DNA of 41,207 nt from the NCBI GenBank assembly GCA_938003955.1, contig CALKXE010000068.1:1-41207 (forward strand), written 5' to 3'. Shown in pieces: positions 17,239-25,474 of the stretch (positions within the stretch are counted from its first letter, which is position 1; every line of letters starts with the position of its first letter). The position numbers and the translations under genes are program-made. Origin of the DNA: an uncultured Saprospiraceae bacterium. GTDB lineage: Bacteria; Bacteroidota; Bacteroidia; Chitinophagales; Saprospiraceae. A model generated the notes under the pieces. It was not told where the DNA came from. It made no database searches and was given only the letters and a program-made list of their open reading frames with translations.

Positions 17239-19035
17239 ATGAAAAATTATAAGCAATATATAATTGGTGCAGTACTACTTTTAGTAGGCCTAGTGATTGG
17301 TTGGTTGGTGAAACCAAGTTCAGTTACTCCTGTTTCAAAATCTCATGATCACTCTCAAATGAATGTAGATGAGAGCGCTGCAAGTACCGAAATATGGACT
17401 TGTTCTATGCATCCCCAAATTAGACAAGAAGAATTTGGTATTTGTCCTATATGTGAAATGGACCTTATCCTCCTTGATAACTCAATGGGAAGTGATGATC
17501 CTACAATATTGAGAATGAGTACTGAGTCTGCAAAACTTGCACAAGTAGAAACATTTATAATTGGTGACGGTCAAAATGGGAATACAGAGCTTGGTAGTGA
17601 AACTGGATCCTCCTCTATCAAGGTCGATGGCACAGTAAAGCTTGACGAAAGGACAATCAAGTCTCAAACCGCGCACCTTTCCGGAAGAATAGAATCAATG
17701 GATGTTACTTTTGAAGGTCAATATATAAATAAGGGACAACAAATAGCTACAGTTTATTCAACAGAGTTATTAGCTGCATCTCAAGAGTTAATCACAGCTG
17801 TTCAGTATAATGATAGAGTTGAAGGACTCAAAGATGCGGCTACGCAAAAACTTAAAAATTGGAAAATAACAGATGCACAAATCCAACGTATATTATCGAC
17901 AGGAAAACCGATAGAGACTATTTCTATTTTTGCGGATCACAGCGGATATGTTCTCAGTAAAAAATTATCTCAAGGCGATTATGTCACAAAAGGACAATCG
18001 TTATATACGCTAGGATCGACCAGTAGATTATGGCTTGTTTTCGATGTGTTTGAATCAGACCTTTCCAATGTGAAAAAAGGGAATAAAGTGGTCTTCACTA
18101 CCCCATCTGTAGCCAATAAAGAATTTGACGCTAAAGTAACTTATATAGATCCAATGCTCAATAGCTCAACAAGAACGGCAACGATAAGAGCTGAAATTAA
18201 CAATTCCGGAAATAAACTCAAACCTGGGATGCTCTTGAATGGTACTATTATTTCTGTCAAATCAACAACAATGAATTCTGAAAACGAAACAGTAATTGTA
18301 CCCAATACTGCAGTTTTATGGACAGGAGAACGGTCGGTAGTTTACGTACAGCTTCCGGATACGGATGTTCCTAGCTATCAATATAGAGAAGTCGAAATAG
18401 GAGGTAGATCTGGAGATTATATTAATGTAGTCGAGGGACTCGAAATTGGAGAAGAAGTAGTTACTCATGGAGCTTTTGCAATAGATGCTGCAGCACAATT
18501 GAACAATAACATGAGTATGATGAATAGGAATGTCAAAATAAAGAAGGAGGAACAAAGTGATGTGGTTCCTTCATTTTCGGATGTTACACCAATAGAATTT
18601 AAAGCTCAATTAGATCAATCTATTATTAAATATATAGATCTTAAAAATGCACTTGTTGATACGGATCAGAATAGTGCAAGTTTAGCTGCAGACTTTTTCT
18701 CGAAATCCTTAAAAGATATCGACATGACATTACTTAAGGGAGAATCACATATATACTGGATGGAACAATTAAAAGCATTGGACTCTCGCACTACGATGGT
18801 CATAAACAGTCCAGATGTCGAAGAACAAAGAAATCAATTTGACTTTCTATCACATGCATTGATCAACTCAACAAAAGCTTTTGGAACAAATGATAAAACA
18901 TATTATGTGCAATACTGTCCAATGGCAAAAGGCAATGAAGGTGCTGATTGGCTTTCGACAGAAGATCAAATACGTAATCCTTACTTCGGAGATAAGATGA
19001 TGAAATGTGGATCAGTAAAACTAGAACTTAATTAA
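17239..19035 (+). CDS. CusB-like efflux adaptor with HMBD and C-terminal DUF3347
   Basis: The 598-residue membrane-fusion protein has an N-terminal anchor (residues 8-24) and a His/Met segment (SHDHSQM). Next is a heavy-metal-binding domain at 53-78, with WTCSMHP (C55, M57, H58) and GICPICEMDL (C69, C72, M74). The usual 'PGxCPxCGM' is altered to FGICPICEM. The lipoyl/barrel-sandwich and beta-barrel regions follow (LSGRIESMDVTFEGQYINKGQ; GYVLSKKLSQGDYVTKGQ; LRAEINNSG-like beta domain). The last 150 residues resemble DUF3347, with the closing YVQYCPMAKGNEGADWLS block that supplies extra Cys and Met. It links pump and TolC in the periplasm and may deliver metal to the pump. HMBD plus DUF3347 favours copper or silver. 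Confidence 0.9.
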   Translation: MKNYKQYIIGAVLLLVGLVIGWLVKPSSVTPVSKSHDHSQMNVDESAASTEIWTCSMHPQIRQEEFGICPICEMDLILLDNSMGSDDPTILRMSTESAKLAQVETFIIGDGQNGNTELGSETGSSSIKVDGTVKLDERTIKSQTAHLSGRIESMDVTFEGQYINKGQQIATVYSTELLAASQELITAVQYNDRVEGLKDAATQKLKNWKITDAQIQRILSTGKPIETISIFADHSGYVLSKKLSQGDYVTKGQSLYTLGSTSRLWLVFDVFESDLSNVKKGNKVVFTTPSVANKEFDAKVTYIDPMLNSSTRTATIRAEINNSGNKLKPGMLLNGTIISVKSTTMNSENETVIVPNTAVLWTGERSVVYVQLPDTDVPSYQYREVEIGGRSGDYINVVEGLEIGEEVVTHGAFAIDAAAQLNNNMSMMNRNVKIKKEEQSDVVPSFSDVTPIEFKAQLDQSIIKYIDLKNALVDTDQNSASLAADFFSKSLKDIDMTLLKGESHIYWMEQLKALDSRTTMVINSPDVEEQRNQFDFLSHALINSTKAFGTNDKTYYVQYCPMAKGNEGADWLSTEDQIRNPYFGDKMMKCGSVKLELN

Positions 19036-19036
19036 T

Positions 19037-19597
19037 ATGGAAAATATACACGTTAAGAATATGGTTTGTGATAGATGCATTCGGACGGTGGAAAAGGTGT
19101 TTGTAAACAGTGGTATTATTCCTTCTAAAGTTACACTAGGTGCAGTGAAAATCGAAAATCCTATTTCTTCCAAACGGTTGTTGATTATAGAGACCGCTTT
19201 GATTGAAGAGGGATTTGAGTTGGTTGGCACTCCTACTCCCATACTTGTAGTTAAAATAAAGGCTGCTCTTATATCTCTATATGAGCAAAATGAAATACCT
19301 GAGGAGTTCAAGTTGTCAAGTTTTCTTTCTAAGAAATTTTCATACGACTATTCTCATTTGAGTAGAGTGTTTTCTAACCATGAAAAAGATACAATAGAAC
19401 ATTTCTTAATAAAACTTAGAATTGAGAAGGCCAAGGAGCTACTTTCATATAAAGACAATAGCGTCAGTGAAATAGCCTACAAATTGGGTTATTCGAGTGT
19501 TGCTCATTTTTCAAGGCAGTTCAAAGAGAAAGTTGGAGTTGCACCAAGTGTATATCAAAGTCGTCCGATTGGAAGAAAAAAAATAGAAGATTTATAA
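19037..19597 (+). CDS. AraC-family regulator with N-terminal HMA-like metal-binding domain
   Basis: The 186-residue protein combines two parts. Residues 1-75 resemble a heavy-metal-associated domain, with MENIHVKNMVCDRC placing a CxxC pair (C11, C14) where HMA proteins bind copper. Residues 85-183 are an AraC double helix-turn-helix: YSHLSRVFSNHEKDTIEHF as the first helix pair and SVSEIAYKLGYSSVAHFSRQFKEKVGVAPS as the second. It starts 1 nt after the adaptor stop, so it is made with the efflux system. The simplest reading is a cytoplasmic metal-responsive regulator of this operon. That is inference, as no operator is identified. The last ATG-proximal residues fit the HMA fold, so the start is secure. 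Confidence 0.85.
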   Translation: MENIHVKNMVCDRCIRTVEKVFVNSGIIPSKVTLGAVKIENPISSKRLLIIETALIEEGFELVGTPTPILVVKIKAALISLYEQNEIPEEFKLSSFLSKKFSYDYSHLSRVFSNHEKDTIEHFLIKLRIEKAKELLSYKDNSVSEIAYKLGYSSVAHFSRQFKEKVGVAPSVYQSRPIGRKKIEDL

Positions 19598-19713
19598 TTA
19601 TAATGGATCAAAATAAGACAAACAATATATTATTTTTTCACTTACCTTTAGAGATGAAAAAATTGTCTCGTTAAAGACGTTTTTTACTCATCATAAATAA
19701 TAATACTAGACTT

Positions 19714-20673
19714 ATGAAAATAGCTTTACAATTTATCGCTTTAATGTTTTGCACATTTGCAATCAATGCTCAAAGCACAGTGAATATCCAGATCAATCAT
19801 CTCTTAGATGCAACGGAATTTGAAAATGAAGTAAATTCAACGAATGATCTAGGTAATGATTTCATGATAGATCGGTTACAGTACTATCTGTCAGGTTTTT
19901 CGATAACACATGATGGAGGGCAAGTTACAGATGTGCAAGGCCTTTTTGTTCTAGTTAGTTTATTGGAATCTACAGAACCAACTATGATCGAGCTTGGAGA
20001 GTTTGATATTCAATCATTAGAATCAGTAAATTTCCACTTTGGTATTAATGGTCAAGCGAATCATTTAGATCCTGCAAATTGGCCACAAAGCCATCCACTT
20101 GCGCCGAAGTTTCCATCAATGCATTGGGGATGGGCAGCAGGATATAGGTTTATAGCATTAGAAGGTCAAAGTGGCCCCAATATTGATCAAGAAATGCAAT
20201 TTCATTGTGTAGGAGATGAATTCTATAAGGAGATGGAATATCAGGTAACAATGAGCGATGAATCAGAATATATCGTTGAACTTGATGCAGAGTACAAGAA
20301 TCTACTTGAAGGAATTGATATTAGTGGAGGACTTATTATACATGGTAATCTGGGAGCAATACAGACCCTATCAACTAATATGACTGAAAAGGTATTTTCT
20401 ATATCTGGGATTACAAATACAGAAGACAGTGAACTAGTCAATAAGTTTGAAGTCTACCCTAACCCCGTGATGGATGGTCGATTGAACATTAAGATGGATG
20501 TGACTTCTCCTGACAATACTTTATTAATTCAAGACGCTCATGGAAGAACTATATATAGTGGAGCACAAAAATCTGCTAATCAAATTGAGCTTTCTAATGC
20601 AGGTATGTATTTCTTATCAATTGCTGATCGAAATGGAAGTATATTAGCTACTCGTAAAGTTGTTGTTCAATAA
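19714..20673 (+). CDS. MbnP-family protein with type IX secretion tail
   Basis: The 319-residue protein has a signal peptide ending NAQ (residue 20), an MbnP-like domain (about 22-225) and a T9SS type A sorting domain (about 243-319: FEVYPNPVMDGRLNIKM, LLIQDAHGRTIYSG, AGMYFLSIADRNG). Family marks are FHFGINGQANHLDPANWP and the Trp-rich MHWGWAAGYRF (H137, W138, W140). In methanobactin-type operons the di-haem enzyme MbnH oxidises one MbnP tryptophan to kynurenine and the product binds copper; W123, W138 and W140 are candidates here, but which one is equivalent is not shown. The T9SS tail suggests surface export. Two di-haem genes follow with 3-nt spacing and overlap. Confidence 0.85.
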   Translation: MKIALQFIALMFCTFAINAQSTVNIQINHLLDATEFENEVNSTNDLGNDFMIDRLQYYLSGFSITHDGGQVTDVQGLFVLVSLLESTEPTMIELGEFDIQSLESVNFHFGINGQANHLDPANWPQSHPLAPKFPSMHWGWAAGYRFIALEGQSGPNIDQEMQFHCVGDEFYKEMEYQVTMSDESEYIVELDAEYKNLLEGIDISGGLIIHGNLGAIQTLSTNMTEKVFSISGITNTEDSELVNKFEVYPNPVMDGRLNIKMDVTSPDNTLLIQDAHGRTIYSGAQKSANQIELSNAGMYFLSIADRNGSILATRKVVVQ

Positions 20674-20676
20674 TAA

Positions 20677-21699
20677 TTGAAATTAATAGTCTACTATATA
20701 ATAATATTAAGCTTTTTGGCTATCTCATGTACTGAAGAAATAAAGAGTATTGAGGTTGCCAATTTGCAAATTATGGAATCACCAAAAGGCTTCCCTGATA
20801 TTGAGCATCCTGAGGGCAATGAATTTACAATTGAAAGATGGAATTTAGGTAAGAAGCTGTTTTACGATCCAATTTTATCAAAAGATGGTCTTATTAGTTG
20901 TGCATCTTGCCATAATCCAGCACTTGCATTCTCAGATGAAGAGGCAGTAAGTACTGGCTCAGACGGAATGTTAGGAACTAGAAATTCTCCTAGCCTTGCC
21001 AATGTAGCCTACCATCCCTATTTTACCAGAGAAGGTGGTTTACCTACTTTAGAAATGCAAATACTTGTTCCTATCCAAGAGCACAATGAGTTTAATAATA
21101 ATATAGTACTTATTGCAGATACGTTAGCAAAGATTCCCACTTACGTGGAAATGGCAGAAGTAGCATATAATCAAGTACCTAACCCATTTGTTATAACAAG
21201 GGCATTAGCGCAATTTGAAAGAAGTTTGATAAGTGGCCAGAGTAAGTATGATTTGGAATACGGCTATAACATAGAAGGATCAATGTCTGAATCAGCGGTA
21301 CGAGGTCAAATGTTATTTGAAAGTGATAAAACATCATGTTCATCTTGTCATTCAGGATTTAATTTTACTGATTATAGTTTTCAAAATAATGGACTATATC
21401 AAGAATATTCTGATTTGGGAAGAGCACGGTTAACGCAGAATCCCAATGATGAAGCTTTATTCAAAGTGCCATCGTTGCGTAATGTGGAACTAACTGGACC
21501 TTATATGCATGATGGGTCTTTATTGAGCCTCAATGACGTCATAGATCACTATAATAGCGGAGGAGAAAACCATATTAATAAGAATGACCTCATCAAACCG
21601 CTTAATCTTACAGAAATTGAAAAAACCGATCTTTTAGCTTTCCTAGAATCCTTAACAGATCAATATTTTATAAACAATAAGAAATTATCGAATGAATAA
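20677..21699 (+). CDS. MbnH/MauG-like di-haem cytochrome lipoprotein
   Basis: The start is TTG at 20677, three nt after the MbnP stop, giving a lipoprotein signal (MKLIVYYIIILSFLAISC, lipid Cys 18). The 340-residue protein has two c-type haem sites: CASCH (C75, C78, H79) and CSSCH (C221, C224, H225). It also carries the bacterial di-haem peroxidase/MauG hallmarks LGKKLFYDPILSKDG, FSDEEAVSTGSDGMLGTRNSPSLANVAY and LRNVELTGPYMHDGSLLSL. It acts outside the cytoplasm. The MbnP neighbour makes an MbnH-type role, high-valent iron oxidation of an MbnP tryptophan, likely. A plain cytochrome c peroxidase cannot be ruled out. It overlaps the next gene by 8 nt. Confidence 0.87.
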   Translation: MKLIVYYIIILSFLAISCTEEIKSIEVANLQIMESPKGFPDIEHPEGNEFTIERWNLGKKLFYDPILSKDGLISCASCHNPALAFSDEEAVSTGSDGMLGTRNSPSLANVAYHPYFTREGGLPTLEMQILVPIQEHNEFNNNIVLIADTLAKIPTYVEMAEVAYNQVPNPFVITRALAQFERSLISGQSKYDLEYGYNIEGSMSESAVRGQMLFESDKTSCSSCHSGFNFTDYSFQNNGLYQEYSDLGRARLTQNPNDEALFKVPSLRNVELTGPYMHDGSLLSLNDVIDHYNSGGENHINKNDLIKPLNLTEIEKTDLLAFLESLTDQYFINNKKLSNE

Positions 21700-22789
21700 A
21701 TATGCAATACTACTTATCCTAGGGTTTATTACTTGCATAATAGTATCATGTGATGATGATCCTGTGGTCAATCCACCGATGGAAGAAATATTACAAGATA
21801 CTACATTGTATAATTTCTCCTATGGAGCGCTACCCTCTCCTAACTTGCCAGATGATAATATACTTACTGAACAAGGTGTAGAATTGGGAAGAATGCTTTT
21901 CTATGAGAAACTTCTGTCCAAAGATGCAACTCAGTCTTGTGCAAGTTGTCACAGACAAGAGCATGGATTTAGCGACACGACAAGATTCTCTATTGGAGTA
22001 GAAGGCTTACCTGGAAAACGGCAGGCCATGTCTGTTTTTAATATGGCGTGGAATAGCAACCAATTCTTTTGGGATGGAAGAGCTCATTTATTAAGAGATC
22101 AAGCCATATTACCTATTCAAGACGAACTCGAAATGGACGAGTCACTAGACAATGTAATAAGTAAGTTAAGCGATACTAAAATGTATCAAGATCAATTTAC
22201 TAGAGTTTATGGTGATAGTGACATCACTGTGGATAGAATGGCTTTAGCAATGGAGCAATTTATGCTTAGTATAGTCTCATATGATTCTAAATACGACCAA
22301 TGGAAGTCTGGCACTACAGAACTTACAGAAAGTGAAGAAAGAGGTCGTCTACTATTCGAAACGGAATATAATCCTTTCTTTCCTGATTTTTCTGGTGCTG
22401 ACTGTCAGCATTGTCATGGTGGTGCTAATTTTGAAAACGACTTGTATATGAATAACGGGCTGGATGATGATAGTGGTTTTGTAGATATAGGTCGAGAGGC
22501 TGTAACTAGTGATATGCAGGATCGTGCAAAATTCAAGGTGCCAACACTTAGAAATATTGAGCTTACGGCACCATATATGCACGATGGACGGTTTCAGACA
22601 TTAGAAGAAGTAATAGACCACTATAATGAAGGAATACATCCTTCTAGTACTGTAGATGAAGCTATTCTTGCGACGAGTGCTACAGGTCTATTTCTTACTG
22701 AAAATGATAAAGTAGATTTAGTCAATTTCTTAAAAACATTGACTGATCAGAATTTCTTAAATGATACTAGATATACGAATCCATTTTAA
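21692..22789 (+). CDS. Second MbnH/MauG-like di-haem cytochrome lipoprotein
   Basis: The 365-residue protein is a paralogue of the preceding gene, starting inside its 3' end. It has a lipoprotein signal (lipid Cys 20, IIVSCDDD) and two haem motifs: CASCH (C83, C86, H87) and CQHCH (C238, C241, H242). Shared blocks are LGRMLFYEKLLSKDATQ, FSIGVEGLPGKRQAMSVFNMAW and LRNIELTAPYMHDGRFQTL. Tandem di-haem genes after one MbnP suggest division of labour, for example two steps of oxidation or an enzyme with an electron partner, but this is not known. A strong terminator follows 30 nt downstream, closing the block. Confidence 0.87.
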   Translation: MNKYAILLILGFITCIIVSCDDDPVVNPPMEEILQDTTLYNFSYGALPSPNLPDDNILTEQGVELGRMLFYEKLLSKDATQSCASCHRQEHGFSDTTRFSIGVEGLPGKRQAMSVFNMAWNSNQFFWDGRAHLLRDQAILPIQDELEMDESLDNVISKLSDTKMYQDQFTRVYGDSDITVDRMALAMEQFMLSIVSYDSKYDQWKSGTTELTESEERGRLLFETEYNPFFPDFSGADCQHCHGGANFENDLYMNNGLDDDSGFVDIGREAVTSDMQDRAKFKVPTLRNIELTAPYMHDGRFQTLEEVIDHYNEGIHPSSTVDEAILATSATGLFLTENDKVDLVNFLKTLTDQNFLNDTRYTNPF

Positions 22790-22821
22790 GCTAAATATTC
22801 GTAGGGTGCTATAAAACAAAA

Positions 22822-22852
22822 AAGTCAGTCAATTTATTGACTGGCTTTTTTT
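22822..22852. terminator. Strong intrinsic terminator after the MbnP/MbnH block
   Basis: AAGTCAGTCAA (22822-22832) pairs with TTGACTGGCTT (22837-22847, one G-U) around a 4-nt loop and is followed by T7. The upstream side (AAAACAAAAAAG) reads as a T-rich tract on the minus strand, so it may also stop minus-strand transcripts. Confidence 0.9.
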
Positions 22853-22973
22853 ATTGATTTCATAAGGATCCATTGCTGTAATTCTTTCTTGTTCAAAGGA
22901 CAAATGAAAGTCTTTTGAACTGCACAAGCTTTTTTATAAATTAAGGTCAAGCACATTGACTTTTGTTATAAAA

Positions 22974-23004
22974 CAAAAAAGTCCTTCCGTAAACGGAAAG
23001 ACTT
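22974..23004 (-). terminator. Intrinsic terminator of the tRNA-Arg gene
   Basis: On the minus strand AAGTCTTTCCG pairs with CGGAAGGACTT around a 4-nt loop and is followed by TTTTG and more T. It lies 11 nt beyond the tRNA 3' end. It shares the 16-nt flank ATAAAACAAAAAAGTC with the previous terminator. Confidence 0.88.
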
Positions 23005-23015
23005 TCATTATTCAG

Positions 23016-23089
23016 TGATCCCGCCAGGATTCGAACCTGGGACCTGCTCATTAGAAGTGAGCTGCTCTATCCAGCTGAGCTACGGAACC
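23016..23089 (-). tRNA. tRNA-Arg (anticodon TCT)
   Basis: The minus strand folds as a 74-nt tRNA. The acceptor arm is GGTTCCG with CGGGATC plus discriminator A. The D arm is GCTC-AGCTGGATA-GAGC, the anticodon arm is GCTCA-CTTCTAA-TGAGC with anticodon TCT, and the T arm is CCAGG-TTCGAAT-CCTGG. Anticodon TCT reads AGA/AGG arginine codons. CCA is not encoded. A terminator follows and a -7 promoter element precedes it. Confidence 0.97.
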
Positions 23090-23155
23090 ATATTAAACTA
23101 ACTTAGTGATACAAAACAAAACCATTGTGTGATTCATATCTGTCGTTAGCGGCTG

Positions 23156-23163
23156 CAAATGTA
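23156..23163 (-). promoter_or_regulatory. Predicted -7 element for tRNA-Arg
   Basis: The minus strand reads TACATTTG, an exact TAnnTTTG match, placing transcription start about 60 nt before the mature tRNA 5' end. Confidence 0.45.
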
Positions 23164-23605
23164 GTATCTTAAATCTTGTTTTCCAATAGAAATATGATAA
23201 ATATTATCAATTAAATTATTAAAGAGTGATTGAGCTTTTTAATGGCCAGATTATCAGTATATTATATTTAGAATATTATTCTATTGATATGTAAATGAAT
23301 TAATAAAAAAGGCCACAATTGAGATATTAACAGGCTTACTATAATAAGAAAGGATACTTATTAGATGTTATTAAAATTTTTGCTAAGTCAGATAGCGATG
23401 AATTGAATTCAATTTTCATCAAATCAACAAGACTGAAAAAGAAGCTATTTTATGAATCACATCAAAAAAGTGGATGGCATGAAATTTAAAATCTAATAAT
23501 TGTAAAAAGTAAAAGGATATATGCTGTTCATTTGCATATATTGCATATTATATATCAACAACACCCTATTTATTGAAATTTAATAAATTAACCAACCAAA
23601 TTAAA
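23164..23605. other. AT-rich intergenic region with a possible gene remnant
   Basis: No intact gene is seen. A frame open from 23331 to 23489 on the plus strand, without a start codon, reads as 52 ordinary-looking residues (KKGYLLDVIKIFAKSDSDEL near its start), which may be the tail of a lost gene. The rest is very AT-rich, with no promoter that I can place. Confidence 0.4.
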
Positions 23606-25135
23606 ATGAAAAAATCATCAATTTTACTGTTAACATTATTTGTACTCATTATTGTGTCCTGTGGAAAAGAAGACCTCAACAAAGAATCCGCCTCTCATGA
23701 AAACCTAGTTTCTATTAGCGAAATTAAAGAGGCTGTAGAAACTCAACTTTCAAAAGGCGAGGTGTTCTATTGGACTGAGGCATCAGACAAGATGCTCTGG
23801 AGTGCTGGGATGCATTCGGACTCTGTATTTGCAATCGGTTATGCTCCAGAAGCTAACTATGATATCGAATCCAACATTCATACATTAGATATTGAATCTT
23901 CAGAATGGAAGGATGCTAAATCAAATATCCTCGCACTGATCTTGGAAAAAGAACAGATTACTCGTGAGAAAAAGCTTACAACAAAAGACATTCTTCCGTT
24001 TGGAGAGGAAAAGGTATTTCCTCAAATAATTGTTCATTTGACGAACGCTGATTTGATTGCGGAATTACGAGCTTCCCCTAATGTTAGATTTATTGAGCCA
24101 ATTGGTTTTAGTCTAGAAGATCAACTAGCGACTACACGAAGTAATGAAGGATGTGGATCTTCACCAAATTATAGCATAAACTCAAATGATTATACTACGA
24201 TATCTCCATCAACTAAAAAGGCTTGGAATTTTGACACACATTCTATTCCGAGTGCATGGCGTCAAAGTAAAGGTGACAATATAAGAATAGCAATAATCGA
24301 TACCGGAGCTAGTGATTATCAGGATAACCTAGGATCACAATTCACTTCTGGTGATTCTGGCGGTAGAAATATTCAAAAATATAGTACCCATGTTTCTGGA
24401 TCGTGGTGGTGGGCAAGTCTTGACTCTCCACATGATCAGTGTGGCCACGGAACCAGCATGGCAGGATTTGCGGCAGGACCTAGAGGAACTGACGGAAATG
24501 CAACAGGAGTTGCATACAAGGCCGATCTAATGACAATACGGGCCGTAAAAGATGTGCTCATCTCGAGCAGTAGCGAAAGAGTTGGTACAAGGAATGCATT
24601 ATACTTAGCTGGAGGTAGATCAGATGTAAAGATCATTAGCATGTCAATAGGGACGCCTTTCTATAGTAGTACAGTCGCTGATGGAATTTATTATGCAAAT
24701 AATCAAGGGAAATTAATTGTAGCGGCTGCGGGAACATCTCTATCATGGACGAGTTGGTACCCTGTAATATTCCCAGCTAACATGTCCCAAACGACAGCTG
24801 TAACTGGACTAAGAGATAATGGTTATCAAAAATGTGTTACTTGTCATTCTGGGCCTCAAGTTGACTTTACCATAGTGATGGAAAGAGCAAATGACGACGA
24901 CAGAACATCGATAAGCCTTGCTTCTACTACAAATCAACCAAAATATACGGGTGGTTCTTCTTGTGCTACAGCCACTGTCGCGGGGATAGCAGCATTAGTT
25001 TGGGCTGAGAACCCAAGTGCATCAAGAACATCAATAATCAATGCTATTAAACAAGCTTCAGAATTTTATCCGTATAGAGACGGAAGTTTCGGATGGGGAC
25101 AAATTAATGCCCTGGACGCTGTAAATAATATATAG
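23606..25135 (+). CDS. Subtilisin-like (S8) serine protease lipoprotein
   Basis: From the ATG at 23606 the 509-residue protein starts with a lipoprotein signal (MKKSSILLLTLFVLIIVSC, lipid Cys 19). A TTG at 23573 would only add MKFNKLTNQIK before it. A propeptide-like region (about 40-175) precedes the S8 catalytic domain: D232 in IAIIDTGAS, H281 in CGHGTSMAGF, and S452 in GGSSCATATVAG. In the serine motif the usual GTSxAxP is GSSCATA, so the proline is missing. The end WGQINALDAV is typical of subtilases. There is no T9SS tail, so it is a membrane-anchored extracytoplasmic protease. The Cys in the active-site loop and a CVTCHS pair in the domain are unusual. It is monocistronic, with its own terminator. 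Confidence 0.88.
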   Translation: MKKSSILLLTLFVLIIVSCGKEDLNKESASHENLVSISEIKEAVETQLSKGEVFYWTEASDKMLWSAGMHSDSVFAIGYAPEANYDIESNIHTLDIESSEWKDAKSNILALILEKEQITREKKLTTKDILPFGEEKVFPQIIVHLTNADLIAELRASPNVRFIEPIGFSLEDQLATTRSNEGCGSSPNYSINSNDYTTISPSTKKAWNFDTHSIPSAWRQSKGDNIRIAIIDTGASDYQDNLGSQFTSGDSGGRNIQKYSTHVSGSWWWASLDSPHDQCGHGTSMAGFAAGPRGTDGNATGVAYKADLMTIRAVKDVLISSSSERVGTRNALYLAGGRSDVKIISMSIGTPFYSSTVADGIYYANNQGKLIVAAAGTSLSWTSWYPVIFPANMSQTTAVTGLRDNGYQKCVTCHSGPQVDFTIVMERANDDDRTSISLASTTNQPKYTGGSSCATATVAGIAALVWAENPSASRTSIINAIKQASEFYPYRDGSFGWGQINALDAVNNI

Positions 25136-25175
25136 CTGTTTTAGTTTATTCGGTTTGAGAATCAAGAATAATAGG

Positions 25176-25210
25176 TCCTCTATCAAGCATGTTTTGGTAG
25201 AGGATTTAAT
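25176..25210 (+). terminator. Intrinsic terminator after the subtilase gene
   Basis: TCCTCTATCAA (25176-25186) pairs with TTGGTAGAGGA (25194-25204, one G-U) around a 7-nt loop and runs into a T-rich tail. Confidence 0.85.
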
Positions 25211-25237
25211 TTTATACAGTGGAAAACATATGATCAG

Positions 25238-25417
25238 TCAACAACATTTTTCATCTATCTGTATTGTAGGGCAAGGTATTGTACCATAACTTCAATAAGC
25301 ACAACAATCACTTTCTAAAGGCTTCAAAATGTTTTTACAATTTGAACATTCATAAGAGTACTGACATGCATTAGTTTGGCATTGTCTCTTCTTTGCAATT
25401 TCATCTGAATCCAAACA
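25238..25417 (-). pseudogene. Decayed GDCCVxC-family gene with TGA at the Cys/Sec position
   Basis: The minus strand encodes TNACQYSYECSNCKNIL, then KPLESDCCAY, then TGA (25294-25292), then SYGTIPCPTIQIDEKCC and a final TGA at 25240-25238. This is the small Cys-rich family named for its GDCC-V-x-C motif, whose last Cys can be selenocysteine; here that codon is TGA, and the conserved tail continues in frame beyond it. The N-terminal part is broken: KEETMP, which the family has just before T-(D/N)-A-C-Q, lies in another frame, implying a one-base gain at the A run at 25375-25377, and a further stop lies upstream. So it is either a fossil selenoprotein gene or a plain pseudogene. It lies back to back with the DUF983 gene. 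Confidence 0.7.
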
Positions 25418-25474
25418 AAAAAATATAAAAGACACAACGTACAATAAAGGCTTAAAAAATCATTTTTTATGTTG

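Noticed and set aside
19656..19690. A short hairpin (GTCT/AGAC) with T run before the MbnP gene
   Set aside because: The stem is only about 4-5 bp, too weak to call a terminator.
23331..23489. A 52-codon plus-strand open stretch without start codon
   Set aside because: It looks like ordinary protein sequence but has no start, no recognised domain and very AT-rich surroundings; kept only as a possible remnant.
25260..25294. A GGTA-CAA-TACC hairpin just after the TGA of the GDCCVxC remnant as a SECIS
   Set aside because: The stem is very short and the loop does not show the usual features of a bacterial SECIS, so I do not call it.
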